From assembly GCA_904395805.1 (NCBI GenBank), contig CAJFNV010000111.1, positions 1 to 62,930 of the forward strand: 62,930 nucleotides of DNA, written 5' to 3'. How positions within the stretch are numbered: the stretch's first letter is position 1; every line of letters starts with the position of its first letter. Source of the DNA: Candidatus Gallispira edinburgensis. GTDB lineage: Bacteria; Bacillota; Clostridia; Lachnospirales; CAG-274. Shown piece by piece: positions 33,946-45,000 of this stretch. Both the position numbers and the translations under genes were made by a program. Under the pieces are notes generated by a model that did no database searches, was not told where the DNA came from, and was given only the letters and a program-made list of their open reading frames with translations.

Positions 33946-35610
33946 TTATATCCTGTTTATCTTTTCAAGAACTCTTATAATTTTACCGCCTGCAGGTACC
34001 ATTTTAAGATCCTCTCTTCTAAATCCCTTAACAGCAACCATTGCTATAAAATAAACCACTACTGCAAACAAAATAGCAATAATTGTCGCAAATGTATTAT
34101 TGGGCACAACAGCATATATACCATAATATGCAGCCAAGGCTCCAATACTCATAACTATTGCAGAAATACCCGGCTTAACAAGCATACCCACATAATCGGG
34201 TTTGACCTTTGTAGCCTTTACCAAAGCTCTGAAATTGAGAATACTGCACACTATGTAGCACACAGTTGTGCTTATAACGGCACCTACAACATTAATTTCA
34301 GGTATTGCAATAAGTACATAATTTACAGGTATCTTTGTAAGAGCGCCCCATAAGGCATTAAAAGCAGGAGTTTTAACTTTACCGATTCCCTGGAGCACAC
34401 CTGTTGATATCTGACTCAGGGCAAGGAATATAACGCTTAATGATCCCACAGTTATCAGACTTCCGCCCTCTGAGTAATTGGGAAAAAGCATGGCAAGTAT
34501 CTGACTTCCCAGCGCTCCCAGCCCTGCTGCTGCAGGAATTGATATCATCATTGTTATTCTCAGAGCGGTATCGACCTTTGACTGCACAAGGGCTTTTTCC
34601 TTTTTTGCCACACTCACTGTAATACTTGGTATTACTGCTGTAGCAATTGCCGTTGAAATTGAAACAGGCATTGTTGTAAGTGTAACATATTTACCGTTAA
34701 GCTGTCCGTAAAGAGCCTTTATTGTATCGGAATCAAAGCCTGCTGCTGCAAGCCTTGAATTTACCATAGCCATATCCACGAAATTAGTCATACTGAATAT
34801 AGCGGTACCCGTAATAACAGGCACGGCGATCTTAATAAGCTTTACTGCTATTTCCCTGCTGCCCTCTATTCTGTAATTTTTCTTATCCTCGGCGTACACA
34901 GCGTCCCTTGCTTTTCTTGTTTTAATATAAAATATTATCAGGATCACAAGTCCCGCAAGGGCACCGATGCCTGTACCTGCCGTTCCTCCCGCAGCTCCGA
35001 ATTCAACTCCGTAGCCTACAAGGAGCCATGCAAGGTACACGCTGAAAACAGCATTAAAAACCTGTTCAATAAGCTGTGACAAAGCAGTGGGAACAGTAGT
35101 GTTAAATCCCTGAAAATACCCTCTGAAAACAGCCATAATACCTACAATGAATATTGTAGGCGACAATGTATAAAGACACCATATACTGTCATACCAGAGC
35201 TTATAGCTGTCGGCATTATCAAGAAAGCACCAGTGATTATTCCATAAGTAGGATATAAACTGTGCCACAAACACCATTATCAATGAACATATGAGGCTAA
35301 GTATTCCTGTTGTCACCATTGACACCCTGAACACTTTTCTTACATTTCCGTATTCCTCAAAAGCAAGTCTTTGGGAAATCATTTTAGATATTGCCACAGG
35401 CAGTCCCGCAGAGCTCATAATAAGAAAAAAGTTGTATACATTATATCCTGCCGCATATATTCCGTTTCCCTCATCACCTATCATATTGGTAAGTGGCAGC
35501 CTGTAAAGGAAACCTATAAACCTGACAATTATGCCTGCCGCCGCAAGAATAGCAGCCATTTTCACAAATGAACCGCCCAGTAGATTTTTATTGTTATTCT
35601 TATTCCCCAT
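33946..35610 (-). CDS. MurJ/SpoVB-type lipid-linked oligosaccharide flippase (YtgP-like)
   Basis: A 554-residue protein with 14 predicted membrane helices. Its start region, AAILAAAGIIVRFIGFLYRL followed by PLTNMIGDEGNGIYAAGYNV, is typical of the YtgP/SpoVB branch of MurJ relatives. Likely substrate is lipid II or another polyprenyl-linked wall precursor. The ATG at 35610 (MGNKNNN) is spaced properly from AAAGGA; the in-frame ATG at 35619 abuts that site. It is distinct from the AT-rich wzx at 17156. A stable hairpin (35631-35663) sits just before the ribosome-binding site. Confidence 0.9.
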   Translation of the reverse strand: MGNKNNNKNLLGGSFVKMAAILAAAGIIVRFIGFLYRLPLTNMIGDEGNGIYAAGYNVYNFFLIMSSAGLPVAISKMISQRLAFEEYGNVRKVFRVSMVTTGILSLICSLIMVFVAQFISYLWNNHWCFLDNADSYKLWYDSIWCLYTLSPTIFIVGIMAVFRGYFQGFNTTVPTALSQLIEQVFNAVFSVYLAWLLVGYGVEFGAAGGTAGTGIGALAGLVILIIFYIKTRKARDAVYAEDKKNYRIEGSREIAVKLIKIAVPVITGTAIFSMTNFVDMAMVNSRLAAAGFDSDTIKALYGQLNGKYVTLTTMPVSISTAIATAVIPSITVSVAKKEKALVQSKVDTALRITMMISIPAAAGLGALGSQILAMLFPNYSEGGSLITVGSLSVIFLALSQISTGVLQGIGKVKTPAFNALWGALTKIPVNYVLIAIPEINVVGAVISTTVCYIVCSILNFRALVKATKVKPDYVGMLVKPGISAIVMSIGALAAYYGIYAVVPNNTFATIIAILFAVVVYFIAMVAVKGFRREDLKMVPAGGKIIRVLEKINRI

Positions 35611-35630
35611 TTTATCCATCCTTTAGCTTT

Positions 35631-35663
35631 TAAGGGGAAAACAGCACTGCCGTTTTCCCCTTA
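35631..35663 (-). terminator. Hairpin between typA and the flippase gene
   Basis: Minus strand: TAAGGGGAAAAC...GTTTTCCCCTTA, an 11-12 bp stem between the typA stop and the flippase start. The T-run after it is weak, so it may be a terminator or a leader hairpin. A second small hairpin (AAAACAGC/GCTGTTTT, 35681-35700) lies next to typA. Confidence 0.55.
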
Positions 35664-35707
35664 AAATTTATATCTTTCAGAAAACAGCCAAGCTGTTTTT
35701 TTTGATC

Positions 35708-37543
35708 TTAGTTATTTCTTGCAGCCTTTCTTCTCTCAACAGGATCAAGAATTCTCTTTCTTATTCTCAATGACTCGGGAGTAACCTCCACAAGTTCGTC
35801 ATCTGAAATGAAATCTATACACTGTTCAAGACTCATTACAATATGAGGCGTGAGCTTTAAGGCATCATCGGAGCCTGATGCTCTTGTATTTGTAAGCTGC
35901 TTTTTCTTACATACGTTTATAGGCATGTCCTCAGATCTGGCATTTCTTCCTACGACCATACCCATATAAACCTTAGTGCCAGCGCCGATAAACAGATCTC
36001 CTCTTTCCTGTGCATTGAAAAGTCCATAGGCAACAGCCTCACCTGTTTCGCTGGCAACAAGAGAACCCTGGCTTCTTGAAGCGATCTCACCCTTATAAGG
36101 CTCATATCCGTTAAACTGACTGTTCATTATACCGTTTCCTCTTGTGTCTGTAAGGAATTCATTTCTGTAACCAATCAATCCTCTTGCAGGAATATTGAAT
36201 TCAAGCCTTGTATATCCTCCCTGTCCGGGAGCCATGTTCACCATTTCACCCTTGCGTGTGCCAAGCTTTTCAATAACCGCACCTACAAATTCTTCCGGAA
36301 CATCAATTGTCACAAGCTCCATAGGTTCAAGCTTTTTACCGTTTTCATCGGTTTTATAAAGCACTTCAGGTCTTGACACCTGGAACTCATAACCCTCTCT
36401 TCTCATTGTTTCAATAAGAATAGATAAATGAAGCTCACCTCTGCCGCTTACCTTAAATGCTTCCGCTACATCAGTATCTTCAACTCTCAGTGAAACGTCA
36501 GTATTTAATTCCTTCATCAGACGGTCTCTCAAATGTCTGCTTGTAACATACTTTCCTTCCTGTCCCGCAAAAGGAGAATCATTTACATGGAATGTCATAG
36601 ATATGGTTGGCTCTGAAATCTTGTTTACTTCCAAGGGTACAGGATTGTTGACACCTGTAATAGTATCCCCTATATGAATATCAGGCATACCGGATACAGC
36701 TACAATTGAACCTATTGTGCTTTCCTTGACCTCGACCCTTTCAAGTCCTTCAAATTCATAGAGCTTTGTTACTCTTATCTTAGTAAATTTATCCGGCTCA
36801 TGATAGTTTACAATACAAACCTCATCATTAACCTTTACTGTACCGTTTTCAATTTTACCGATACCAATCTTACCAACATATTCATTATAATCAATTGTTG
36901 TAACAAGCATCTGCAGGTCAGCATCAGGATCACCCTGGGGAGCAGGAATGTGTTCAATAATTGTGTCAAACAAAGGCTTCATATCCTTAGCCTCAAGAGC
37001 TTCCTCGGGAGTAAGCCCTGCCTTTCCCAGCTTGGCTGAAGCAAATACAAAAGGTGAATCAAGCTGCTCATCGGTTGCATCAAGCTCCATAAAAAGCTCA
37101 AGAATTTCATCTACAACTTCATCCGGTCTTGCCTCCGGTCTGTCAATTTTGTTTACACAAACTACAACGGGAAGTCCCAGCGCAAGTGCATTTCTTAAAA
37201 CAAACTTTGTCTGAGGCATAGCACCTTCATAGGCATCTACCACAAGTACAACACCGTTTACCATTTTAAGCACACGTTCAACCTCGCCGCCGAAATCGGC
37301 ATGTCCCGGTGTATCCACAATGTTTATCTTTGTATGTTCATAATAAACAGAGGTGTTCTTTGAAAGTATGGTAATTCCTCTTTCTCTTTCAATATCACCA
37401 CTGTCCATTACTCTCTCTCTTACAACCTGATTTGTTCTGAAAGTACCGCTCTGCTTTAAAAGCTCGTCAACCAATGTAGTTTTGCCATGGTCAACATGGG
37501 CAATAATAGCTATATTTCTGATATCTTCTCTGGTCTGAATCAT
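35708..37543 (-). CDS. typA: GTP-binding protein TypA/BipA
   Basis: A 611-residue translational GTPase. The G motifs are complete: [11 protein letters not shown] (G1), the GITI effector loop (G2), [12 protein letters not shown] (G3), [11 protein letters not shown] (G4) and [10 protein letters not shown] (G5). EF-G-like domains follow, with the TypA-specific C-terminal domain ([18 protein letters not shown]). It acts on ribosomes in 50S assembly and stress or low-temperature adaptation in other bacteria. Full length. Confidence 0.97.
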   Translation of the reverse strand: MIQTREDIRNIAIIAHVDHGKTTLVDELLKQSGTFRTNQVVRERVMDSGDIERERGITILSKNTSVYYEHTKINIVDTPGHADFGGEVERVLKMVNGVVLVVDAYEGAMPQTKFVLRNALALGLPVVVCVNKIDRPEARPDEVVDEILELFMELDATDEQLDSPFVFASAKLGKAGLTPEEALEAKDMKPLFDTIIEHIPAPQGDPDADLQMLVTTIDYNEYVGKIGIGKIENGTVKVNDEVCIVNYHEPDKFTKIRVTKLYEFEGLERVEVKESTIGSIVAVSGMPDIHIGDTITGVNNPVPLEVNKISEPTISMTFHVNDSPFAGQEGKYVTSRHLRDRLMKELNTDVSLRVEDTDVAEAFKVSGRGELHLSILIETMRREGYEFQVSRPEVLYKTDENGKKLEPMELVTIDVPEEFVGAVIEKLGTRKGEMVNMAPGQGGYTRLEFNIPARGLIGYRNEFLTDTRGNGIMNSQFNGYEPYKGEIASRSQGSLVASETGEAVAYGLFNAQERGDLFIGAGTKVYMGMVVGRNARSEDMPINVCKKKQLTNTRASGSDDALKLTPHIVMSLEQCIDFISDDELVEVTPESLRIRKRILDPVERRKAARNN

Positions 37544-37727
37544 AATTATTTTCCACTCTTTCTATTTCAGATTAAAAAATACATATTTCCGCATTATTTT
37601 TATTTTACCACCAATAATTCAAATTATCAAGTGAGAGTAATAACCAATTTATTATACATGACATTCATATATATGGACAATTTGAACAAAAATAAACGCC
37701 AACTTATGAGTATAGCTTCATATATGC

Positions 37728-38192
37728 TTATCCCCTGTAATTTTCATCCTCCAGAAGATCTCCTGATGCAATTGCCCCTCTTGCAAGTTCATCACATCTT
37801 TCATTTTCTACATTTTCGGCATGACCTTTGACCCATATAAATTCAACCTGATGTTTTTCAAGCAGAGGAAGAAGTCTTTCCCATAAATCTACATTTAAAG
37901 CTTTCTTTTTATCGGACTTGATCCATCCTCTTTTCTTCCACCCGTAAACCCATCCCTTTGTAATTGAATCCACAACATACTTCGAATCACTGTATAGTGT
38001 AACCTGACAAGGCTCTTTTAAACACTCAAGAGCCTTAATTACAGCGAGCATTTCCATTCTGTTATTTGTAGTTACTCTGTAACCCTGACTTAATTCCTTT
38101 CTTATACCCTTATACAACATAACTATGCCATATCCTCCTGCTCCCGGATTTCCCGAACAGGCTCCATCTGTATATATATCTATTTTTTTCAT
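37728..38192 (-). CDS. rnhA: Ribonuclease HI
   Basis: A 154-residue enzyme that cuts RNA in RNA:DNA hybrids. All four catalytic acids are visible: Asp in YTDGACSGNPGAGGYG, Glu in TNNRMEMLAVI, Asp in LYSDSKYVVDS and Asp in ENERCDELARG. The basic protrusion (GWKKRGWIKSDKKKALN) of the E. coli-type enzyme is present, while an N-terminal hybrid-binding domain is not. The ATG at 38192 follows GGAGAG; the six-codon upstream extension lacks a site. Confidence 0.95.
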   Translation of the reverse strand: MKKIDIYTDGACSGNPGAGGYGIVMLYKGIRKELSQGYRVTTNNRMEMLAVIKALECLKEPCQVTLYSDSKYVVDSITKGWVYGWKKRGWIKSDKKKALNVDLWERLLPLLEKHQVEFIWVKGHAENVENERCDELARGAIASGDLLEDENYRG

Positions 38193-38284
38193 TAATTTTC
38201 TCTCCGTCATATTTTACATCTTTTATAATTTATTATTTAACCTGTAAATAATAAATACTTCAAAATAATTCACCCTTCTCTAAG

Positions 38285-38312
38285 CCAGAAAAGGCTCCGC
38301 TTTCGCGGAGCC
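38285..38312 (-). terminator. Terminator of the SLH/cohesin gene
   Basis: Minus strand: GGCTCCGC-GAAA-GCGGAGCC followed by TTTTCT. A very stable GC stem with a GAAA tetraloop. Confidence 0.9.
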
Positions 38313-38350
38313 CTAAGCTTAAAAGCTATTAATCTGTTTAAAGTAATCAA

Positions 38351-41191
38351 TTATAAATCTTCATCAACTACTGTTGTTGTTTCTGTAGCTGCTTCAGTAG
38401 TTGTTTCTGTTGAAGATTCATCAACAGTGGTTTCTTCTGCAGAATCTGCTGTTGTTCCCTCTGAAGAATCTGCTGTAGAATCTTCAGTTGTTTCTTCAGT
38501 AGTTGCCTCTGTTGTAGTAGTTGTCATGGACTGATATAAGTCAAGAGCATAGTCATATACCTTAGCCATCATAACAGCCATTTCTGCTCTGTTGATATAA
38601 TTCTGTGGTAATAATGTACCGTCAGTATTACCGTTTAATACACCCATATCTGTTAAGTAAGCAACATATGGAGCTGACCACCAAGAAATATTATCAACAT
38701 CTGTGTACTTGTTGTTTACAGAAAGATCTGTGCTTGTTACGTCATTGCCTAACCATTCATATGACTTAGCAATAAGAACTGCCATTTCTTCTCTTGTACA
38801 GTACTGTTCTGGCTTATAGTTGTTATCGCCGTAACCTGAAAGGATACCAGCATTATAACCAACTCTTACATCATTGTAGTAGTACTTGCTCTGGTCTTCA
38901 TTATCATAGAAGTTCTTAGTCATAGTTGTTACACTTACACCAAGAGTTCTGTTGATAAGGATAGCAAAGTCACCTCTTCTGCATGGAAGAGCAGGACCAT
39001 ACTGTCCATCACCGATACCGCTTATAATACCTAATTCAGCTAACTTATTAATAGAATCTTCTGCCCATGGATAATTACCAAGATCAGTAAATCCTGTGAA
39101 GTTAGGATCCTTCTCAGTAGGAACCTTAATAGTTGTATTATCATTTATTACTACATCCTGACCTTCATCAGTAGTTGCTTCAGTAGTTGCTTCTGTTGTA
39201 GTAGTGGTCTGTGGTCTTCCACCGCCACCGCCACCTCCGCCACCGCCGGAGCCTTGGCTTGGACGTCTGGTAGTAGTCTCTGTAGCAGCATCAGTTGTTG
39301 CTTCTGTTGTGCTATCTGTTGTAGATTCAGTAGGTTCTTCACCGCCGCTGATTACTACATATCCAGGATAGCTGCCGCAAGTTATAACTTCGCCTGCTTC
39401 ATTACCAACTGCAACTACTTCAATGTTAACAGGATAGCTGCCTGCTGCTGTTGCAAGAACATCAAAGTCCATTGTAAATGCAACTGCGTCACCTGTTACA
39501 TTAGTTTCATTTATACCAGCAATCTTAATCTTACCTAACTGAGCAGCTGTCTTAACGCCATCTGCACCTAAACCTGCATAATCAGGATCAGTTGCTTTAG
39601 GTGCATATGTTACCTGCTCATTTACAACATTACTGTCATATGTGAAACTAGGTACTGTACCACCTGTAGCAATTAAATCAGTTGGGTCGTAAGTTACGAA
39701 TACTAAGTAATTTGTAACACCAGGATTCTCATTGATCTTAAATGTCAATGTAGCCTTACCGCCTGCTGCTGTTACTGTATCACCATAAATAGCAACACCT
39801 GTTACAGTTTCAGTTGTAGACTCAGTTGTTGTCTCTGTTGTTGTTTCAGTTGTAGTATCTGAACCTGGCTCTGAAGAACCAACTGTAACTTCACTAACTA
39901 TAGCATCAGCAGTGCCATGTACAGTCATATCTGATGATACTGTATCTAATACACCAATTGCAGCACCTAATACAGTTCCGTTTAATGCTGCTGTATCATT
40001 GATTTTGTATGTTACAGTAAATAATGTACCGTTTGATGTAAATTCAGGAAGAGCACCTGCTGCTGCCTGATCAAATGACTTATCAAAGATACAGTAAGCA
40101 ACCTTTACCTTACCTAATTCAGCCTGTGTCTTAACGCCATCTGCACCTTCAAAATCACTGTTACCTGCTTCCGGAACGTTTGCAAACTGAGCTGCAATAT
40201 TGTCGGCATTTGAAGCTGCAACATTTATATCAGCACCTGTAGCATCCTTAGCAGCAATTGCAATGTCACCATCAACAGCACTTACAGGAGTAAGAACTGC
40301 AGGGTCAAATGTTAAGAACATTGTATAGTGATTAAAGCCTGCATTGTTAAGCTCTGCCTTGTAATTAACAGTTAATGTATCTCCGTCAATGCTGTACTCA
40401 GGAGTTATAACAACCTGATTATCAGCAGGGGCGATAGGAGCCTCTGTTGTTGCTTCTGTAGGAGCTTCTACAGTTGTAGCTTCTGTTGTTTCAACTGTAG
40501 TAGTTTCTGTTACTTCAGCAGTTGTTGCCTCTGTCACCTCTACAGTTGTTGCTTCTGTTGTTGTTTCAACAGGAGTATCGGAATAATTGCCAATAGCAAT
40601 TGCATAGTATGTTGTTTTAGAACCTGCACTTGTCACATAATATGTCAAACCAGCTTTAATATCATATGTCTTTCTTACAAAAGAATTTTCACTTGGCTGA
40701 TCATACTCTACTTCTTCTAAAACACCACTTGCATCTTCGCTCATTACCGCATATGACTTGCCACTTCCAATTTTAACATCTAATGTTAATGTAGTATCGC
40801 TTGTTGGCTTTACAACAAGATATGCACCATAAGTAGGTTTTACTAATTTACCTGCTTGATTATAGCTTGAGTTTCCTCCATTGCCGCCCTTTGGATTGTT
40901 ATCACCCTGTACAGATGAAGGGTAGTCTACAGTTGAACCATCTTCCAAAGTAACTGTTCCGCCCTCTTTTACATCCCATTGACCATCATCAACAAGAGTG
41001 GCATCTGTATCAACTACCTGTATCTGTCCGTCTGCATAATAACCAGTTGCCAATGGTTGTCCTGCTTCAATAATATTACCTGCAGGAGCAGATGCAGCAC
41101 TAACGACAGTTAAGTTAGTGACCAATGAACCTGTAAGTACCATACTAGCTGCAAGTACGGAACTTACAAATCTTTTAATTGATTTTCTCAA
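38351..41191 (-). CDS. Surface protein with two cohesin-like modules and three SLH domains
   Basis: A 946-residue secreted protein with a signal peptide at residues 1-33. An N-terminal beta-rich domain covers about 37-205. Thr/Glu linkers (TTEATT repeats) separate two cohesin-like modules at about 255-435 and 463-617; both contain GADGVKTxAxLGKxKxA. A Gly-rich hinge (about ten Gly near 645-655) precedes three SLH motifs (about 697-885: AEDSINKLAELGIISGIGD; YNAGILSGYGD; MAVMMAKVYDY). A TTTEATTEE tail follows. SLH domains bind pyruvylated wall polymer, while cohesins bind dockerins. No dockerin is seen in this window. It has its own consensus promoter. Confidence 0.88.
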   Translation of the reverse strand: MRKSIKRFVSSVLAASMVLTGSLVTNLTVVSAASAPAGNIIEAGQPLATGYYADGQIQVVDTDATLVDDGQWDVKEGGTVTLEDGSTVDYPSSVQGDNNPKGGNGGNSSYNQAGKLVKPTYGAYLVVKPTSDTTLTLDVKIGSGKSYAVMSEDASGVLEEVEYDQPSENSFVRKTYDIKAGLTYYVTSAGSKTTYYAIAIGNYSDTPVETTTEATTVEVTEATTAEVTETTTVETTEATTVEAPTEATTEAPIAPADNQVVITPEYSIDGDTLTVNYKAELNNAGFNHYTMFLTFDPAVLTPVSAVDGDIAIAAKDATGADINVAASNADNIAAQFANVPEAGNSDFEGADGVKTQAELGKVKVAYCIFDKSFDQAAAGALPEFTSNGTLFTVTYKINDTAALNGTVLGAAIGVLDTVSSDMTVHGTADAIVSEVTVGSSEPGSDTTTETTTETTTESTTETVTGVAIYGDTVTAAGGKATLTFKINENPGVTNYLVFVTYDPTDLIATGGTVPSFTYDSNVVNEQVTYAPKATDPDYAGLGADGVKTAAQLGKIKIAGINETNVTGDAVAFTMDFDVLATAAGSYPVNIEVVAVGNEAGEVITCGSYPGYVVISGGEEPTESTTDSTTEATTDAATETTTRRPSQGSGGGGGGGGGGRPQTTTTTEATTEATTDEGQDVVINDNTTIKVPTEKDPNFTGFTDLGNYPWAEDSINKLAELGIISGIGDGQYGPALPCRRGDFAILINRTLGVSVTTMTKNFYDNEDQSKYYYNDVRVGYNAGILSGYGDNNYKPEQYCTREEMAVLIAKSYEWLGNDVTSTDLSVNNKYTDVDNISWWSAPYVAYLTDMGVLNGNTDGTLLPQNYINRAEMAVMMAKVYDYALDLYQSMTTTTTEATTEETTEDSTADSSEGTTADSAEETTVDESSTETTTEAATETTTVVDEDL

Positions 41192-41279
41192 TTTAACTTC
41201 CTCCTTTATAGTTTATTTTAGGAAATATTCTAATATTGAGAAATGTGCATGTTTTCCCCTAGAATATTATACAATTAAA

Positions 41280-41308
41280 ATTATACGTTTTTTTTAGCCA
41301 AATGTCAA
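41280..41308 (-). promoter_or_regulatory. Consensus promoter of the SLH/cohesin gene
   Basis: Minus strand: TTGACA (41303-41308), exactly 17 bases, TATAAT (41280-41285). This fits high expression of a surface protein. The rest of 41192-41517 shows no gene. TTTAGCCAAA occurs twice (about 41293 and 41368), once inside the promoter spacer. Confidence 0.85.
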
Positions 41309-41517
41309 TTTGTTTTTAAAAAATTTCCATCTTCTAATATGCACAAATAATTATATTTTTTTTTGACAGTTTAGCCAAAAAATTTTCTCAGGTTTATTTT
41401 ATTGTTTATTTTTTATAAATTTCAAAAGTTATACTCTTTTACTTTTTGTGCATTATTGCCAGTGCGCTCATATTTAAATAAATTATTAACCTATGATTAT
41501 ATCCATCAATTTACAGG

Positions 41518-41787
41518 TCAATTCCTTATATTAATTATAATATTTCTCATCCAGTTTACAAATGGCGAACTGCTCTTTTCATAGAGCGCATTATGTTCCC
41601 CGGTGGTTGTTTCCGTTTCTGCAGTGTATTCATAAGTTTCACATTCAGCTGCAGTTTCATTAAGCGCACTGTAATTATTTTCCTTTCCCATCATGGCACT
41701 TCCTGCCACGGCAAGCATGGCAAAAATAACTATATCAGCCAATACAAATATGACTATATATATTATTTTTCTTATATATCCCTTCAC
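41518..41787 (-). CDS. Small single-pass membrane protein, hypothetical
   Basis: About 89 residues. A basic start (KGYIRK) is followed by one long hydrophobic helix (IIYIVIFVLADIVIFAMLAV). The outer part is Glu/Thr-rich (ETYEYTAETETTTGEH). Start GTG at 41787 is preferred because AGGTGAGG lies 3-5 bases upstream; GTG at 41796 is an alternative. It begins just after the Cys-rich ORF stops at 41800, so the two are probably one unit. No family recognised. Confidence 0.6.
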   Translation of the reverse strand: MKGYIRKIIYIVIFVLADIVIFAMLAVAGSAMMGKENNYSALNETAAECETYEYTAETETTTGEHNALYEKSSSPFVNWMRNIIINIRN

Positions 41788-41799
41788 AGTCCTCACCTG

Positions 41800-41982
41800 C
41801 TAAATCTGCTTATTGACCGTTTCATATTCATTGTCATAGTGGAAATAGGGGCAAGAATACTTTGAATATGTATAGCTTCTTGCCATTTCATCTTCATCAA
41901 TATTTATTTCACAGTAATCATATTCCATTTCCGCATCATAAACATAATGTGAGCAAAAATCGCAGCAATTCTGACAGCTCAT
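41800..41982 (-). CDS. Cys-rich small protein, DUF6472-like
   Basis: 60 residues: MSCQNCCDFCSHYVYDAEME, then an acidic NIDEDEMAR and a CPYF motif. The spacing of the N-terminal cysteines and the later Cys suggests a metal (zinc) site. It looks like the DUF6472 family of short clostridial proteins, function unknown. A GGAGG site precedes the ATG. It lies 58 bases downstream of rpoC, beyond a terminator. Confidence 0.75.
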   Translation of the reverse strand: MSCQNCCDFCSHYVYDAEMEYDYCEINIDEDEMARSYTYSKYSCPYFHYDNEYETVNKQI

Positions 41983-42002
41983 CTGTTATTCCTCCCGTAA
42001 TT

Positions 42003-42032
42003 TTCAAAAAGGAGCTGCATACACAGCTCCTT
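42003..42032 (-). terminator. Terminator of rpoBC
   Basis: Minus strand: AAGGAGCTG-TGTATG-CAGCTCCTT followed by TTTG. It lies immediately after the rpoC stop. Confidence 0.88.
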
Positions 42033-42040
42033 AAAAACTT

Positions 42041-45000
42041 TTATTCTGTCATATTATCAATATCTGTATTTTCTACAGCAGCATCTATAACATCATCGCT
42101 TATTTCTTCAGCCGTATCAATATTTTCTGAAAGATACACATCGTTATCTTCCTCTACATAATCAGGCTTATCAAGCTTAAGGTCGATCTTTCTGTAAAGA
42201 CTCATACCTGTACCCGCAGGAATAAGCTTACCTATAATAACGTTTTCCTTAAGACCTACAAGAGGATCAACCTTACCCTTTACGGCAGCATCAGTCAATA
42301 CCTTTGTAGTTTCCTGGAATGAAGCAGCTGACAGGAAGCTGTCTGTTGCAAGAGATGCCTTTGTAATACCAAGAAGAGTTCTTGTACCTGTTGCCTCTTC
42401 CTTGCCTTCTTCTCTTGCCTTTGCATTTGCAGTTTCAAAAGCAAGCCAGTCGATCTGAGATCCCGGAAGGAGACCTGTATCACCGGCAGTTTCAACTCTT
42501 ACTCTCTTAAGCATCTGTCTTACAATAACTTCAATATGCTTGTCGTTAATATCAACGCCCTGTAAACGGTAAACTCTCTGTACTTCCTTAAGGATATAGT
42601 CCTGTACACCTCTTACGCCGTTTATTCTCAGTATATCCTGAGGATAAATTGAACCCTCTGTTATCTGATCACCAGCTTCAATTACATCTCCGTTAAGTAC
42701 GCAGACTCTTGAGCCGTAAGGGATTGAATAATCCTTAACAGTACCATCGGGAGCAACAACGCTTACATCCTCTTTCTTAGTTACCTTATTTACATTAACG
42801 GTAACCTTGCCGCCGAATTCGGCAATTATAGAACGTCCCTTAGGATTTCTTGCCTCAAAAAGTTCTTCAACTCTCGGAAGACCCTGTGTAAGGTCGTTAC
42901 CGGAAATACCACCTGTATGGAATGTTCTCATTGTAAGCTGTGTACCGGGTTCTCCGATAGACTGTGCTGCAATAATACCTACAGCTTCACCTATCCTTAC
43001 CTGTCTGCCGCTTGCCATATTTGAGCCATAACACTTAGAGCAAACACCATTAGGGCACTTACAGCTTAAAATAGTCCTTATTTTAACCTTTGTAACACCT
43101 GCTTCAATAACAGCATCTGCCATATCAGGTGTAATAAGTGTATCATTAGGAACTATGATCTCGCCTGTTTCAGGATTAACAATATCCTCAGCAGAAAATC
43201 TGCCTCTTATTCTGTCGCAAAGAGATTCGATCGTTTCCTGTCCGTCCATGAAAGCTTCCACTTCCATATATGGGATCTCATCTGAATTTTCGGCACAGTC
43301 TGTTTCTCTTATAATAATATCCTGTGAAACATCAACAAGACGTCTTGTAAGATAACCTGAGTCGGCCGTCTTAAGAGCTGTATCTGTAAGACCCTTTCTT
43401 GCACCGTGAGCGGAAATAAAGTATTCCTGAACAGTAAGACCCTCACGGAAGTTAGCCTTGATAGGAAGCTCTATAGTCTCACCGCTAGGAGATGCCATAA
43501 GACCTCTCATACCGGCTAACTGCTTGATCTGTCTGTTAGAACCTCTCGCACCTGAAAGAGCCATCATATAAATATCATTATACTGACCAAGGTTGTCAAT
43601 AAGGGCCTTTGTGATCTTATCATCGATCTTTTCCCATACTGAAATAACCTTGTTATGTCTTTCCTCGTCAGTCATAAGACCACGTCTGTACATTTTGTTG
43701 ATCTTGTTAACTTCTTCATCACCTTCGGCAAGAAGCTCATACTTAGCCTCAGGGATCTTCATATCGGAAACTGATACTGTAAGGGCAGCTCTTGTTGAGA
43801 ACTTGTAGCCAAGGCTCTTAATATCGTCAAGTACCTCTGCTGTTTCTGTAGCAGGATGCTTGTGTATACATCTGTTTATGATCTTTCCTAATTCCTTCTT
43901 GCCTGTCAGGAAGTCAATTTCATACTTAAGCTGATTTTCTTCCTTGCTTCTGTCAACAAAGCCAAGATCCTGAGGAATGATCTCATTAAATATGATCCTT
44001 CCGCATGTAGTGTCAACAAGTCCTGACTTCATCTCACCGTTTATTTCCATCTGACGTCTTACTTTTATCTTTGCATGAAGGCTTATAACCTTGTTGTCAT
44101 AGGCAAGGAGAACTTCGTTCTCATCCATAAACACCTTGCCTTCGCCGGGCTCTCCGTCCTTTGCAAGTGTAAGATAATAAATACCAAGTACCATATCCTG
44201 TGAAGGAACAGCAACAGGCTCACCGTCAGAAGGCTTTAAAAGGTTATTAGGTGAAAGAAGCAGGAATCTGCACTCTGCCTGAGCCTCAACGCTTAAAGGA
44301 ACGTGAACAGCCATCTGGTCACCGTCAAAGTCCGCATTGTAAGCTGTACAAACAAGAGGATGAAGCTTTAAAGCTCTTCCCTCTACAAGAACAGGCTCAA
44401 ATGCCTGGATACCAAGTCTGTGAAGTGTAGGGGCTCTGTTAAGCATAACCGGATGCTCTTTTATAACGCTTTCAAGAACGTCCCATACCTCAGGCTTGAG
44501 CTGCTCTACCATTCTCTTTGCACTCTTTATATTTGCAGCGATCTCATCGCTTACAAGCTTCTTCATAACAAAAGGCTTGAAAAGCTCTATAGCCATTTCC
44601 TTAGGCAGACCGCACTGGTATATCTTAAGAGTAGGACCAACTACGATAACCGAACGTCCCGAATAGTCAACTCTCTTACCAAGAAGGTTCTGTCTGAATC
44701 TACCCTGCTTACCCTTTAATAAGTCGGAAAGAGATTTTAAAGCTCTGTTTCCGGGACCTGTTACAGGTCTGCCTCTTCTGCCGTTGTCAATAAGTGAGTC
44801 AACAGCTTCCTGTAGCATTCTCTTTTCATTTCTTATAATAATGTCAGGTGTACCGTACTCGATCAATTTCTTTAATCTGTTGTTTCTGTTAATAACCCTT
44901 CTGTAAAGGTCATTAAGATCAGATGTAGCAAATCTTCCGCCGTCAAGCTGTACCATAGGTCTTAACTCAGGAGGAATAACAGGAACTACATCAAGTATCA

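Noticed and set aside
38380..38520. Repetitive DNA that could suggest a CRISPR array or minisatellite near the SLH gene ends and linkers
   Set aside because: The repeats are codons for Thr/Glu linkers in the SLH/cohesin gene, with no spacer structure. No CRISPR array or cas gene was seen anywhere in the window.
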